64,000 nucleotides of DNA from CAMFLJ01 sp963702555 (GCA_963702555.1 CAVPCW010000008.1:62001-126000), one strand, 5' to 3'; shown: positions 1 to 8,733, counted from the first letter of the stretch. The notes: a model not told the origin generated them from the sequence alone. Translations and numbers: made by a program.

Positions 1-1728
1 GAACAGGTCGCGGTAGACGGAGCTCGACTCGAGCAGGTCCTCGTGGGTGCCCTCGGCCACCACCCGCCCGGCGTCGAGCACGACGATGCGGCTGGCCAGG
101 CGCAGGGTCGAGCGGCGGTGGGCGATGAGGATGGTCGTGCGGTCGGCCATCAGCTCCCGCAACGTGTCGTGGATGGCCTCCTCGGTGGCCGAGTCGACGG
201 CCGAGGTGGCGTCGTCGAGCACCAGGATGCGGGGATCGGTGAGGATCGCCCGGGCCAGGGCGAGGCGCTGGCGCTGACCGCCCGAGAGGGTGACGCCCCG
301 CTCGCCCACCACGGTGGCGTAGCCCTCGGGCAGGGCCGCCACGAACGCCGTGGCCCCCGCCGCCGCGGCTGCCGCGTCGACCTCGGCGTCGGTGGCGTCG
401 GGCCGGGCGTAGGCGATGTTGGCCCGCACCGTGTCGGAGAAGAGGAAGGCGTCCTCGAAGACCAGGCCGACCTGGCGGCGGAGCGACTCGAGGGTGAGGT
501 CGCGCACGTCGTAGCCGTCGACGGTGACCCGGCCCTCGGCGACGTCGTAGAAGCGGGGCAGCAGTGCGGTGACGGTCGACTTCCCCGAGCCGCTGGTGCC
601 GACCAGGGCGACGACCTCGCCGGCGGCCACGTGCAGGTCGAGCCCGTCGAGCACCGGCTCGCTGCGGGAGTAGCCGAACCGCACCCCCTCGAAGCGCACC
701 TCGCCGCGGGCCGGCGGGATCTCGATGGCGTCGGGGGCGTCGACCACCTCGGCGTTGGCGTCGAGGATGTCGAGGATGCGCTCGGCGCCGGCCCGGGCCT
801 GCTGCCCGACGGTGAACAGGCCGGCGAGCATCCGCACCGGCGACACCAGCTGCACCAGGTACGAGGAGAAGGCGAGGAACGCTCCCAGGGTGAGCTGGCC
901 GTTCAGCGCCAGCCACCCGCCGAGGGCCAGCACCGCCACCTGGGCCAGCGTCGGGATGGCCTGGAGGGTGGAGGTGAACTTGGCCTGCAGGCGCACCAGC
1001 CGGGCCCGAGACGAGTAGAGCCCGGTGGCCACCTCGGCCAGGTGGTCGAGCTCGCGCTCCTCCTGACCGAAGCCCTTCACCACCCGCACCCCGGTGACGG
1101 CCTCGTCGACCACGCCGGCCACCTCGCCGGCGCGCTGCTGGGCGTCCCACGTGGCGGGGAAGACCCGGCTCCGCAGCCGCAGCGACACGATGAGCAGCAG
1201 TGGCAGGGTGGCCACGACGACCAGCGTGAGCAGCGGCGACAGGATCACCATCACCACCAGGGCGATGACGAGCAGCACCACGTTGCCGAGCATGATCGGC
1301 AGGAAGGCGAGCAGCCCCTGCACCAGCCCGAGGTCGGTGGAGGCACGCGAGACGAGCTGCCCGGTGCGGAGCTGGTCGTGGCCGGCGAAGTCGAGGCGCT
1401 GCAGCCGCTCGTAGATGGCGTTGCGCAGGTCGAACTGCACGTCGAGGCTCACCCGGCCGCCGATCCAGCGCCGCAGGAAGGCACAGCCGAACGACAGCAG
1501 GCCCGCCACCACGAGGGCCACCAGCCACGGCCACACCGGGCGGTTCTTGGCGGTGATGCCGTCGTCGATGATCACCGCGGCGAACACCGGCGTGAGCGCC
1601 GCGAGCCCCTGGCCCACGACCGAGGCGGCCAGGGCGATGGTCACGTTGCGCCGATGGGCCAGCAGGTACGGGCTGAGGCGACGGATCCAGCCACCCTCGG
1701 GTGGGGTCGTCTCGGCCGGGTCGCTCAC
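1..1728 (-). CDS. ABC exporter, membrane domain fused to ATPase (3' end cut by window)
   Basis: This is a type IV (exporter-type) ABC half-transporter with membrane domain and ATPase on one chain; it would dimerise in the cytoplasmic membrane. The start is the GTG at 1728, giving VSDPAETTPPEGGWIRRLSP. About six hydrophobic segments fill the first 320 residues. The ATPase domain shows Walker A (GTSGSGKST, near 575-605), the signature LSGGQRQR (near 270-295) and Walker B ending LVLDDATSAVDS. The frame is open to base 1 and stops a few residues before the expected C-terminus, so only the tail is missing. The substrate cannot be inferred. The long antisense frame over this gene is a GC-rich shadow. 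Confidence 0.93.
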   Translation of the reverse strand, partial: MSDPAETTPPEGGWIRRLSPYLLAHRRNVTIALAASVVGQGLAALTPVFAAVIIDDGITAKNRPVWPWLVALVVAGLLSFGCAFLRRWIGGRVSLDVQFDLRNAIYERLQRLDFAGHDQLRTGQLVSRASTDLGLVQGLLAFLPIMLGNVVLLVIALVVMVILSPLLTLVVVATLPLLLIVSLRLRSRVFPATWDAQQRAGEVAGVVDEAVTGVRVVKGFGQEERELDHLAEVATGLYSSRARLVRLQAKFTSTLQAIPTLAQVAVLALGGWLALNGQLTLGAFLAFSSYLVQLVSPVRMLAGLFTVGQQARAGAERILDILDANAEVVDAPDAIEIPPARGEVRFEGVRFGYSRSEPVLDGLDLHVAAGEVVALVGTSGSGKSTVTALLPRFYDVAEGRVTVDGYDVRDLTLESLRRQVGLVFEDAFLFSDTVRANIAYARPDATDAEVDAAAAAAGATAFVAALPEGYATVVGERGVTLSGGQRQRLALARAILTDPRILVLDDATSAVDSATEEAIHDTLRELMADRTTILIAHRRSTLRLASRIVVLDAGRVVAEGTHEDLLESSSVYRDLF

Positions 1729-1804
1729 CGGGCGGAGGCTACCGACGCAACCGGAATCCGCGTCCCGCTCTCGAGGCCCCGCCTCGCACTCGGGGCGAAA
1801 ACGA

Positions 1805-1840
1805 CGAAGGCCCCGTCCGGCGAACCGGACAGGGCCTTCG
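1805..1840 (-). terminator. Rho-independent terminator of the cold-shock gene
   Basis: The arms CGAAGGCCCCGTCCGG (1805-1820) and CCGGACAGGGCCTTCG (1825-1840) pair over 16 bases with one G-T wobble around a four-base loop. Read on the minus strand, the hairpin lies 15 bases after the cold-shock stop codon and is followed by a short TTTT run. Confidence 0.8.
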
Positions 1841-1855
1841 CTCAGAGCGTGTGGA

Positions 1856-2056
1856 TCAGATGACCCGAACGTTCTCGGCCTGATCGCCCTTGCGACCCGG
1901 GGCCACGTCGAACTCGACCTTCTGGCCCTCTTCGAGGTTCTTGTAGCCGCTGCCGGCGATGTTGGAGTAGTGCACGAAGACGTCGTCGCCCGAGTCACGG
2001 GAGATGAAGCCGAAGCCCTTCTCGGTGTTGAAGAACTTCACGGTTCCGGTAGTCAC
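1856..2056 (-). CDS. cspA: Cold-shock protein, CspA family
   Basis: This is a 66-residue single OB-fold nucleic-acid chaperone that binds single-stranded RNA and DNA in the cytoplasm. The RNP1 motif (KGFGFISR) and RNP2 motif (DVFVHYSNI) are intact and the length is exactly that of the family. The start is the GTG at 2056 (VTTGTVKFF), preceded by a purine-rich AAGAGAAGAG stretch. An in-frame ATG at 2152 would add 32 residues unlike any cold-shock protein and is rejected. The gene appears monocistronic and ends in a strong hairpin. Which paralogue it is cannot be told, so the symbol is generic. Confidence 0.95.
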   Translation of the reverse strand: MTTGTVKFFNTEKGFGFISRDSGDDVFVHYSNIAGSGYKNLEEGQKVEFDVAPGRKGDQAENVRVI

Positions 2057-2133
2057 TGATTTTCTCTTCTCTTGTACGCGACCGGGCCAACGTGGCTCGT
2101 CGCAAGCGACCACGGTACTCGTGTTCGCGTCGC

Positions 2134-2216
2134 GCGCCTCAGTCGGCTCCACCCCTGCGCCTCAGTCGGCTCCACCCCTGCGCCTCAGTCGGCTCCACCC
2201 CTGCGCCTCAGTCGGC
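2134..2216. repeat. 23-bp direct tandem repeat, 3.6 copies
   Basis: The unit GCGCCTCAGTCGGCTCCACCCCT occurs three times without a change (2134-2156, 2157-2179, 2180-2202), followed by a 14-base partial copy (2203-2216). The partial copy contains the stop codon and last two codons of the neighbouring PPOX gene, so the array looks like an expansion of that gene's 3' end into the cspA upstream region. Confidence 0.9.
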
Positions 2217-2642
2217 GACGTCCACCTTGGCGGTGACCTTGGTGGGGGTGACCCGCACCACCATCTCGGGCGGCACGGCGTTGCGGCGGCCGTAGGCCTC
2301 GGCCTGCTCGGCGCCCATGTACCGGCCGGCGATGCGGGTGCCCCACTCGAGCAGCTCGGCGGGGTCGGTCGAGGTGGTGGTGGTGCCGGCGACGGTGACG
2401 AAGCTGAACGGCGGCTGCTCGTCGTCGACGCACAGCGCCACCCGGCCGTCGCGCAGGATGGCCTTGCCCTTGATGGTGTCGGCCGAGGTCATGAACACGA
2501 TCTCGTCGCCGTCGAGGTCGACCCAGACCGGGGCCACGTGGGGGCTGCCATCGGCCCGCACCACGGCGAGCTTGGCGGTGCGGGCGGGCAGGGCGGCGAC
2601 GAACCCCTGCCACCAGCCGTCGGGCGCGTCGTTGTAGCCCAC
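2208..2642 (-). CDS. PPOX-class (pyridoxamine-oxidase fold) probable F420/flavin-dependent enzyme
   Basis: This 144-residue protein has the split-barrel fold of the pyridoxamine 5'-phosphate oxidase superfamily, resembling the actinobacterial group typified by Rv1155, many of which use F420. Typical segments are TAKLAVVRADGSPHVAPVWV near the N-terminus and AGRYMGAEQAEAYGRRN towards the C-terminus. The GTG at 2642 is chosen because it lies one base after the upstream sigma-factor stop; a longer frame would run into that gene. The near-overlap implies co-transcription with the sigma factor. Substrate and cofactor cannot be read from sequence. Confidence 0.85.
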   Translation of the reverse strand: MGYNDAPDGWWQGFVAALPARTAKLAVVRADGSPHVAPVWVDLDGDEIVFMTSADTIKGKAILRDGRVALCVDDEQPPFSFVTVAGTTTTSTDPAELLEWGTRIAGRYMGAEQAEAYGRRNAVPPEMVVRVTPTKVTAKVDVAD

Positions 2643-2643
2643 G

Positions 2644-3684
2644 TCAGTCGCCCGGCCAGACGAGGGGCAGGCCGAACAGCGGGAACACCGTCGGCGTGTC
2701 GAGGAAGTAGTCGATGCGCTCGACCACGCCGCCACCGACCTGCACCACCTGGAGGCACCAGGCCTCGTGGCGGGTGCCGTCGGCGGAGGGCTTGTACTGG
2801 GCGTAGCCGGGCTGGCCGTTGACCTCGACCGGGGTGAGGCGGGAGTCGCGGCACTTCGACGGCTCGGGCGAGAGCCAGAAGCGGCCGGCCTCCTGCGCCC
2901 CCTGCAGCCAGAAGGCGAAGGGCGGCATGGTGAGGGTGGCGTCCTCGTGGAGCAGCGCCACCAGGGCCTCGATGTCGTAGCGGAGGAAGGCGTCCTCGTA
3001 GCGGTCGAGCAGGGCCCGATGCTCGGCGTCGAGGGAGGACAGGTCGGTGGTGGGCACGACGTCGTCGCGCCCCAGCGTGGCCCGGGCCCGCTGCAGCGCG
3101 CTGTTGACCGACGCGACGGTGGTGTCGAGCAGCTCGGCGACCTCGGTGGCCTCGAAGCGCAGGACCTCGCGCAGCACGAGCACCGCCCGCTGGCGCGGGG
3201 GCAGGTGCTGGAGCGCGGCGACGAAGGCCAGCCGCACGGACTCGCGCACCGCGGCCTGCTCGGCGGGGTCGGCCGCCGCGGGCACGACCCGGGCGTCGGG
3301 CACGGGCAGCACCCAGGCCGACTCGGGCAGCGGGGTGCCGATGCCCTGGTCGAACCGGTTGGCCGGCCCCATGTCGATGGGCAGGGCCCGGCGCTTCCGG
3401 CCCTCGAGGTGGTCGAAGCAGACGTTGGTGGCGATGCGGTAGAGCCACGAGCGCAGGCTGGAGCGGCCCTCGAAGCGCTCGAGGCCCTTCCACGCCCGGG
3501 TCAGCGCCTCCTGCACGGCGTCGTCGGCCTCGAAGGGGCTGCCGAGCATCCGGTAGCAGTAGGCGGTGAGCTCGGTTCGGTACGGCTCGAGCCGGGCCAT
3601 GCCGTCGGCCTCGACCGATGGGCCGTCGTCGGCCGTCGTCGTCGCCGTGCCCGTCACCGTCGTCGTTCCCCGCTCGTCGCTCAT
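2644..3684 (-). CDS. ECF RNA polymerase sigma factor with C-terminal SnoaL-like domain
   Basis: This 346-residue protein has sigma region 2 (YRMLGSPFEADDAVQEALTR to RSWLYRIATNVCFDHL), region 4 (LPPRQRAVLVLREVLRFEATEVAELL plus a helix-turn-helix) and about 130 further residues of SnoaL/NTF2-like fold (LLDRYEDAFLRYDIEALVALL onward). This resembles the SigG/TIGR02960-type ECF factors, in which the fused domain is thought to replace a separate anti-sigma factor. The start is the ATG at 3684; an in-frame ATG at 3600 just before region 2 is an alternative. It lies one base upstream of the PPOX gene and is divergent from the serine hydrolase. Confidence 0.92.
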   Translation of the reverse strand: MSDERGTTTVTGTATTTADDGPSVEADGMARLEPYRTELTAYCYRMLGSPFEADDAVQEALTRAWKGLERFEGRSSLRSWLYRIATNVCFDHLEGRKRRALPIDMGPANRFDQGIGTPLPESAWVLPVPDARVVPAAADPAEQAAVRESVRLAFVAALQHLPPRQRAVLVLREVLRFEATEVAELLDTTVASVNSALQRARATLGRDDVVPTTDLSSLDAEHRALLDRYEDAFLRYDIEALVALLHEDATLTMPPFAFWLQGAQEAGRFWLSPEPSKCRDSRLTPVEVNGQPGYAQYKPSADGTRHEAWCLQVVQVGGGVVERIDYFLDTPTVFPLFGLPLVWPGD

Positions 3685-3825
3685 CGCTGTCGACCCCTCG
3701 CACCGTGTCGGCTCCCCGGACGGACCCGCCTCACGAGGGTAACGGGACCCTGTGACAGCGGCCCGGGCGAGCGCACCTCGGCCCGCCGCCGATGACTCCG
3801 CCGGCGCCGTACGGTCGTATCCGCC

Positions 3826-5034
3826 ATGGGACCGACCCCGTACGACGACCGCGCCCTCGCCCGCATCGACCGCGCCGTGGCCCGCCATGTCGACGAGGGC
3901 GACGCACCCGGAGCCGTGTGGGCCGTCGCCCGCGGCGACCAGGTCCACATCGCCGCGGTCGGCCACACCGCCGTCGGCGGCACCCAGGCGATGGCCCCCG
4001 ACGCCATCTTCCGGATCTCCTCGATGACCAAGCCGGTCACCGCGGTGGCCACCCTCAGCTGCGTCGAGGACGGCCTCTTCCGCCTCGACGAGCCCGTCGA
4101 CCGCCTGCTGCCCGAGCTGGCCGACCGCAGCGTGCTCGAGCACCAGGACGCGCCACTCGGCTGGGTCGTCCCCGCGGAGCGGCCGATCCTGGTCCGGGAC
4201 CTGCTCACCTTCACCATGGGCCTCGGCATCGTCATGGCCCCGCCCGGCGAGGTCCCGCTGGCCGACGCGCTCGTCGAGCTCGAGCTCGGCCAGGGCCCTC
4301 CGTCGCCGCAGGGCCCACCCCCGCCCGACGAGTGGATCCGCCGCCTGGGCACCCTCCCCCTCCTCCACCAGCCCGGCGAGCGGTGGCTCTACGGCACCGG
4401 CTCCGACGTGCTCGGGGTGCTCCTGGCCCGCGCCACCGGCCTCCCCTTCGACGAGGTGCTCCGGCAGCGGGTGCTCGACCCCCTCGGGATGCACGACACC
4501 GGCTTCTTCGTGGGGCCCGACCGCGTCCACCGACTGGTGCCCGCCTACGCCACCGACCCCGCCACCGGCGCGCTCGAGGAGTACGACCCGCCCGCCGGGG
4601 CCTGGAGCCGGCCGCCGACCTTCGCCTCGGGGGCCGCGGGCCTGGTGTCCACCGCCGCCGACATGGTCGCCTTCGGACGGATGCTGCTGGCCGGCGGCCG
4701 CGGCGTCGAGGGGCGCCGGGTGATCTCCCCCGCCTCGGTCGCGGCCATGACCACCGACCAGCTCGACCCCACGCAGAAGGAGTCCGGCCTGGTCGACGGC
4801 ACGTTCCGGGGTCGGGGATGGGGCTTCGGCGTGTCGGTCGTGACCCGCCGCACCGACATCGCCGGCTCGGTCGGCGCCTACGGGTGGGACGGCGGCCTCG
4901 GCACCTGCTGGATGAACGATCCGGCCGAGCAGTTGGTCACCCTCCTCTTCACCCAGTCGGCGTGGTCCTCACCGGACCTGCCCGCCATCGGCGCCGACTT
5001 CCGAACCGCCGCCTGGGCCGCCCTCGACGACTGA
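3826..5034 (+). CDS. Serine hydrolase, beta-lactamase / penicillin-binding-protein fold
   Basis: This 402-residue protein belongs to the class C beta-lactamase-like hydrolases (EstB/AmpC-like). The nucleophile motif S-M-T-K is at residues 66-69 (ISSMTKPVTA), and a Y-x-x motif (LYGTGSDVLG) matches the second catalytic block. There is no signal peptide, so it is probably a cytoplasmic esterase or amidase rather than a secreted beta-lactamase. The start is the ATG at 3826. The substrate is unknown. Confidence 0.9.
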   Translation: MGPTPYDDRALARIDRAVARHVDEGDAPGAVWAVARGDQVHIAAVGHTAVGGTQAMAPDAIFRISSMTKPVTAVATLSCVEDGLFRLDEPVDRLLPELADRSVLEHQDAPLGWVVPAERPILVRDLLTFTMGLGIVMAPPGEVPLADALVELELGQGPPSPQGPPPPDEWIRRLGTLPLLHQPGERWLYGTGSDVLGVLLARATGLPFDEVLRQRVLDPLGMHDTGFFVGPDRVHRLVPAYATDPATGALEEYDPPAGAWSRPPTFASGAAGLVSTAADMVAFGRMLLAGGRGVEGRRVISPASVAAMTTDQLDPTQKESGLVDGTFRGRGWGFGVSVVTRRTDIAGSVGAYGWDGGLGTCWMNDPAEQLVTLLFTQSAWSSPDLPAIGADFRTAAWAALDD

Positions 5035-5096
5035 CACCCGACCGAGGAACCGAGGAACCGAGGCAACGGAGCCCCGACGCGACGAGACTGCTCCCC

Positions 5097-5396
5097 ATGG
5101 GCTGCCTCCTCGTGCTGTTCGCCATGATCTCGCCGCGGCTGGCGCTGTTCCTCACCTGGGTGTTCAACGACCGCCTCTCGGTGGCGTTCACCACCTGGCT
5201 GTGGCCGATGATCGGCTTCTTCCTGCTGCCGTGGACCACCCTCGTCTACACCTACGCCTACGCCCCGGTGCGCGGCGTCAGCGGTGTGGGATGGGTGGCC
5301 GTGGTCATCGCGATCCTGGCCGACCTCGGCGTGCTCGGCTCGGCCCGCCGCAGCCGCGACCAGCGCCGACGCGACCAGGACTACCGCTCGGCCTGA
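5097..5396 (+). CDS. Small membrane protein with three predicted helices
   Basis: This is a 99-residue protein starting at the ATG at 5097 (MGCLLVLFAMISPRLALFL). Hydrophobic segments at about residues 2-20, 33-55 and 62-80 are followed by a basic tail (SARRSRDQRRR). Similar uncharacterised proteins are common in actinobacteria. It follows the hydrolase by 62 bases and its end overlaps the convergent arsenite pump by 16 bases. Function unknown. Confidence 0.72.
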   Translation: MGCLLVLFAMISPRLALFLTWVFNDRLSVAFTTWLWPMIGFFLLPWTTLVYTYAYAPVRGVSGVGWVAVVIAILADLGVLGSARRSRDQRRRDQDYRSA

Positions 5397-6468
5397 TCGC
5401 CGTCGGCGGCGTACCAGCGCCGCTTCGCCCACAGGGCGACGTAGACCAGCCCGAGCAGGGCCGGCACCTCGATGAGCGGCCCGATCGTGCCGGCCAGGGC
5501 CTCGCCCGAGGTCACCCCGAACACGCCGATCGAGACGGCGATGGCCAGCTCGAAGTTGTTGCCCGCCGCAGGTGAAGGCCATCGAGGTCGTGCGGTCGTA
5601 GGGTAGCCGAGCCGGTGCCCGGCGAGGAAGCGATCCGTCCACATGACGGCGAAGTAGACGAGCAGGGGCAGCGCCACCCGGGCCACGTCGAAGCGGGTTC
5701 GAGGTGATCTTCTCTCCCTGGAGGGCGAACAGCACCACGATCGTGAAGAGCAGGCCGTACAGCGCCACCGGCCCGATGCGGGGCAGGAACGTGCCCTCGT
5801 ACCACTCGGTGCCGCGGCGGCCCTCGAGGATCGTGCGGGTGAGGAACCCGGCGAGCAGCGGCACGCCCGAGGAAGATCAGCACCGACCGGGCGATCGACC
5901 ACGGCGACACGTCGAGGTCGAGCGTCCGTCGAGGCCGACCCAGCCCGGCAGCACCGTCAGCAGGAACCACCCGTAGCGCCGAGAACGCCACGATCTGCAG
6001 CAGGGAGTTCACGGCCACCAGGACCGCGGCCAGCTCGCGGTTGCCGAAGGCGAGGTCGTTCCAGATCAGCACCATGGCGATGCAGCGGGCGATGCCGACG
6101 ATGATCAGGCCGGTGCGCAGCTCGGGCAGGTCGGGGAGGAAGAGCCAGGCCAGGGCGAACATCAGCAGCGGGCCGACCACCCAGTTGAAGGCGAGGGTGA
6201 CCCCGAGCGGCGCGGATCGCGGGTGGCCTCGACACCGATGCGGCGGTACCGGACCTTGGCCAGCACCGGGTACATCATCGCCAGCAGGCCCGACCGCGAT
6301 CGGCAGCGAGACGGTGTCGACCTTCACCGCGTCGAGGTGATCGTTCAGGTCGGGGACGAAGCGACCGAGGAGCAGCCCGGCCACCATGGCGAGGCCGATC
6401 CACAGCGGCAGGAACCGGTCGAGGGTGGACAGCCGGGCGGTGACCGCAGTGGTCTCCGTGTCGGTCAT
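5381..6468 (-). CDS. arsB: Arsenite efflux pump, Acr3 type (sequence carries several frameshifts)
   Basis: Acr3 pumps export arsenite across the cytoplasmic membrane using the ion gradient. Segments matching the family are MTDTETTAVTARLSTLDRFL (start at 6468), TLAFNWVVGPLLMFALAW, ARCIAMVLIWNDLAFGNREL, RIGPVALYGLLFTIVVLFA and GNNFELAIAVSIGVFG, in order but in different frames. I count about eight single-base shifts (near 6290, 6210, 5974, 5929, 5869, 5696, 5600 and 5570), mostly in compensating pairs, leaving about 360 recognisable residues. Because essential genes in this window show the same defect, sequencing error is likelier than decay. It lies 57 bases after arsI in the same direction. 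Confidence 0.82.
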
Positions 6469-6525
6469 CGACCCTCCGAGCGGTTGGGTCGGTGGCGACC
6501 GGGCCGCCACCGACGGGAACGAGCC

Positions 6526-7020
6526 TCAGCAGCAGCCACCACCGGACGACGCCGGCGCGGTCTCGGCCACCCGGCCGAGGCTGACGGGCTCGGAGGCGGC
6601 CGGGGCGCAGCACATGGCCTCGGTGTCGCCGCCGCTGACGATCTCGTTGCTGAGCTGGTCGGAGTCGCCGGTCTTCACGTACCACTCCCACTTGGCCCCG
6701 TCGGGGTCGACGACCCAGGTCTCGACCTTGGTGGCGTAGCAGCAGATGGTGTCGTCGATGCCCGTGGTCTCGAGCCCGTCGGACGAGAGGCGGGCCTCGG
6801 CGGCCTCGACCTCGGCGGCGTTGTCGGTCTCGACGCCGAGGTGGTTCAGGGTGCCGCCCTCGCCGCCTTCGAAGAGCACCAGCTTGAGGGGCGGGTCGGC
6901 GATGGCGAAGTTGGCGTAGCCCGGCTTGCGCTTGGCCGGCTCGGTGCCGAACAGCTTCGAGTAGAAGTCGACGGCGGACTCGAGGTCGCTGACGTTGAGG
7001 GCGAGCTGCACACGGGACAC
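6526..7020 (-). CDS. arsI: ArsI/CadI-family C-As lyase (VOC fold)
   Basis: This 164-residue vicinal-oxygen-chelate protein is related to ArsI, which uses Fe(II) and oxygen to cleave methyl or phenyl groups from trivalent organoarsenicals, and to CadI. Candidate metal ligands are Q5, H60 (TLNHLG) and E112 (KWEWY). The vicinal cysteine pair that binds arsenic in ArsI is at C93-C94 (TICCYA). The C-terminus adds two more Cys pairs (AMCCAP and a terminal GGGCC), which could bind metal. It starts at the ATG at 7020, divergent from arsR and upstream of the Acr3 gene. Confidence 0.9.
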   Translation of the reverse strand: MSRVQLALNVSDLESAVDFYSKLFGTEPAKRKPGYANFAIADPPLKLVLFEGGEGGTLNHLGVETDNAAEVEAAEARLSSDGLETTGIDDTICCYATKVETWVVDPDGAKWEWYVKTGDSDQLSNEIVSGGDTEAMCCAPAASEPVSLGRVAETAPASSGGGCC

Positions 7021-7128
7021 GGACGGGACCTCCGGGGGTAGACTGATCGACGTTGGTCGATGTGTGCATCCTACCTACATATCGATGAATGTCAATCTAT
7101 TCGTCCGGCACCTGCCCGGAGGCCCCCC
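7021..7128. promoter_or_regulatory. Divergent arsI/arsR control region with candidate ArsR operators
   Basis: An exact inverted repeat ATCGAC-GTTG-GTCGAT occupies 7046-7061. A second AT-rich element, ATATCGATGAATGTCAAT, lies at 7079-7096 and resembles known ArsR operators. The region separates two divergent arsenic genes, so a shared autoregulated promoter is likely. The assignment is by position and symmetry only. Confidence 0.55.
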
Positions 7129-7497
7129 ATGACCAGTAGCGCGACCACGAGCGCGACCACCAGCCCGACCACTGAACCGGCAACGCTCGCCTGCTGCACC
7201 CCCCTGAGCGACGGCGCCCTCGCCGAGGCCGACGCCGAGCTGCTGGCCGGCGTGTTCAAGGTCCTGGCCGATCCGGCCCGGCTGCGCCTGCTCTCGATGG
7301 TGGCCGCGGCGGGCGACGGCGAGGTCTGCGCCTGCGACCTGGTCGAGCCCATCGGCAAGTCCCAGCCCACCGTGTCGCACCACATGTCGGTGCTGGTCGA
7401 GGCCGGGCTCGTCACCCGCGAGAAGCGGGGCAAGTGGGCCTGGTACCGCCTCGACGCCGACCGGCTCGAGCAGGTCCGCGCCGCGCTCAGCCTCTGA
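7129..7497 (+). CDS. arsR: ArsR-family arsenic-responsive repressor
   Basis: This 122-residue winged-helix repressor of the ArsR/SmtB family would bind the control region beside it and release DNA when arsenite binds. The metal site resembles the classical CxC motif (EVCACDLVEPIG), followed by the recognition helix (SQPTVSHHMSVLVEAGLV). The start is the ATG at 7129, fixed by a GGAGG at 7118-7122; a longer in-frame start at 7060 would cover the operator region. Two further cysteines (LACC) occur near the N-terminus. Confidence 0.93.
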   Translation: MTSSATTSATTSPTTEPATLACCTPLSDGALAEADAELLAGVFKVLADPARLRLLSMVAAAGDGEVCACDLVEPIGKSQPTVSHHMSVLVEAGLVTREKRGKWAWYRLDADRLEQVRAALSL

Positions 7498-7511
7498 GCG
7501 CGGGCCCTCGG

Positions 7512-7931
7512 TCAACGCGAGGCGATCCCCAGCGAGTTCATCAGCACCACGACCCGCTCGCGGATCTCGTCGCGGATCGGGCGCACGGCGTCGACGCCCT
7601 GGCCGGCGGGGTCGTCGAGCTTCCAGTCCTCGTAGCGCTTGCCGGGGTAGAAGGGGCAGGCGTCGCCGCAGCCCATGGTGATGACCACGTCGGAGGCCTG
7701 CACCGCCGCGTCCTCCAGCTTCTTGGGGTGGGCGCCCGAGGCCCGCAGGTCGATGCCCAGCTCGGCCATGGCCTCGACCACGGCCGGGTTGATGTCGTCG
7801 GCGGGAGCACTGCCCGCCGAGCGCACCACGACCTGGTCGCCGCCGTGACGGGCGAGGAAGGCGGCGGCCATCTGGCTCCGGCCGGCGTTGTGCACGCAGA
7901 CGAAGAGGACTTCAGGACGGGTGTCAGTCAT
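7512..7931 (-). CDS. arsC: Arsenate reductase, low-molecular-weight phosphatase type
   Basis: This 139-residue enzyme reduces arsenate to arsenite, the substrate of the Acr3 pump. The P-loop is C12-VHNAG-R18-S. Cysteines C88 and C92 (MGCGDACPFYPG) could form the redox relay of thioredoxin-linked enzymes, although mycothiol-dependent actinobacterial ArsC proteins are also close. Its start overlaps the aquaporin stop by 8 bases, so the two are translationally coupled. It is convergent with arsR, 14 bases away. Confidence 0.93.
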   Translation of the reverse strand: MTDTRPEVLFVCVHNAGRSQMAAAFLARHGGDQVVVRSAGSAPADDINPAVVEAMAELGIDLRASGAHPKKLEDAAVQASDVVITMGCGDACPFYPGKRYEDWKLDDPAGQGVDAVRPIRDEIRERVVVLMNSLGIASR

Positions 7932-8733
7932 CGAGGGGCTCCGATGCGTCGGTGGAGTGGGGGTAGAAGAAGCGAATGAGCCCGAAGGCGATCACCGCCC
8001 CGACGAGCTGCATGAGGATGAACATCGGCGCCGAGCCGGGGGCGATGCCGGCGAAGGTGTCCGACAGGGTGCGGGCGATGGTGACGGCCGGGTTGGCGAA
8101 GCTGGTGGACGAGGTGAACCAGTAGGCACCGGCGATCCAGGCCGCCACCGCGAACGGCACGACGTTCGAGCGGCCGGTGCGCACGCAGCCCTGGATGACC
8201 AGCAGGAGCGTCACCGTGGCCACCACCTCGGAGAGCCACAGCGCCGGCGACGAGCGGTCCTTGGTGGAGAGCTCCACGGCCGGCAGCTCGAACATGAGGT
8301 TCACGACCATGGCGCCGAGGCAGCCACCGATGACCTGGGCCACCACGTAGAGGCCGGTGTCTCGGTTGGTCGTCGTGCCGAGCAGCCGGTCGGTGAGGGT
8401 GACGATCGGGTTGAAGTGGGCGCCCGACACCGCGCCGAACATCAGGATCAGCCCGACCAGCGCGCCGGCGGTGGCGATGGCGTTCTCGAGCAGCTGCAGC
8501 CCGATCTGGTCGGGAGACAGGCGGGTGGCCATGATCCCCGAGCCGATCACCGCCACGATCAGCAGGCCGGTGCCGAGGGCCTCGGCGGCCAGGCGTCGGG
8601 CCAGGTCGAGGCGGAGGGCACCGGTGCCGGTCTCGACCTCGACGGCGAGCTGGCGGTCGGTGGGGTGGAGCCGGTCGTCGGGCATCGGGAGGTCCTGGTC
8701 GGCGGTGGGGTCGGTGGTCGGATCGGTGGTCAT
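7924..8733 (-). CDS. MIP-family aquaporin, probable arsenite channel
   Basis: This 269-residue MIP channel has two half-helix motifs: an NPI variant (GAHFNPIVTL) and the canonical NPA (FANPAVTIAR). A hydrophilic N-terminus of about 45 residues precedes six helices. In rhizobia an arsenic-operon aquaglyceroporin (AqpS) lets arsenite out after ArsC reduction; the same role is inferred because the gene lies between arsC and an ArsR-ArsC fusion and overlaps both. The ATG at 8733 overlaps the upstream stop (ATGA). Confidence 0.9.
   Translation of the reverse strand: MTTDPTTDPTADQDLPMPDDRLHPTDRQLAVEVETGTGALRLDLARRLAAEALGTGLLIVAVIGSGIMATRLSPDQIGLQLLENAIATAGALVGLILMFGAVSGAHFNPIVTLTDRLLGTTTNRDTGLYVVAQVIGGCLGAMVVNLMFELPAVELSTKDRSSPALWLSEVVATVTLLLVIQGCVRTGRSNVVPFAVAAWIAGAYWFTSSTSFANPAVTIARTLSDTFAGIAPGSAPMFILMQLVGAVIAFGLIRFFYPHSTDASEPLDD

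Noticed and set aside
43..1863. 606-codon open frame on the plus strand across the ABC transporter
   Set aside because: It is antisense to a gene with intact Walker and signature motifs, and its His/Gly/Arg-rich product is typical of GC-rich shadow frames.
5381..6468. arsB as a decayed pseudogene
   Set aside because: The shifts occur in compensating pairs and match indels in essential genes here, so sequence error is likelier; left as a gene with a warning.
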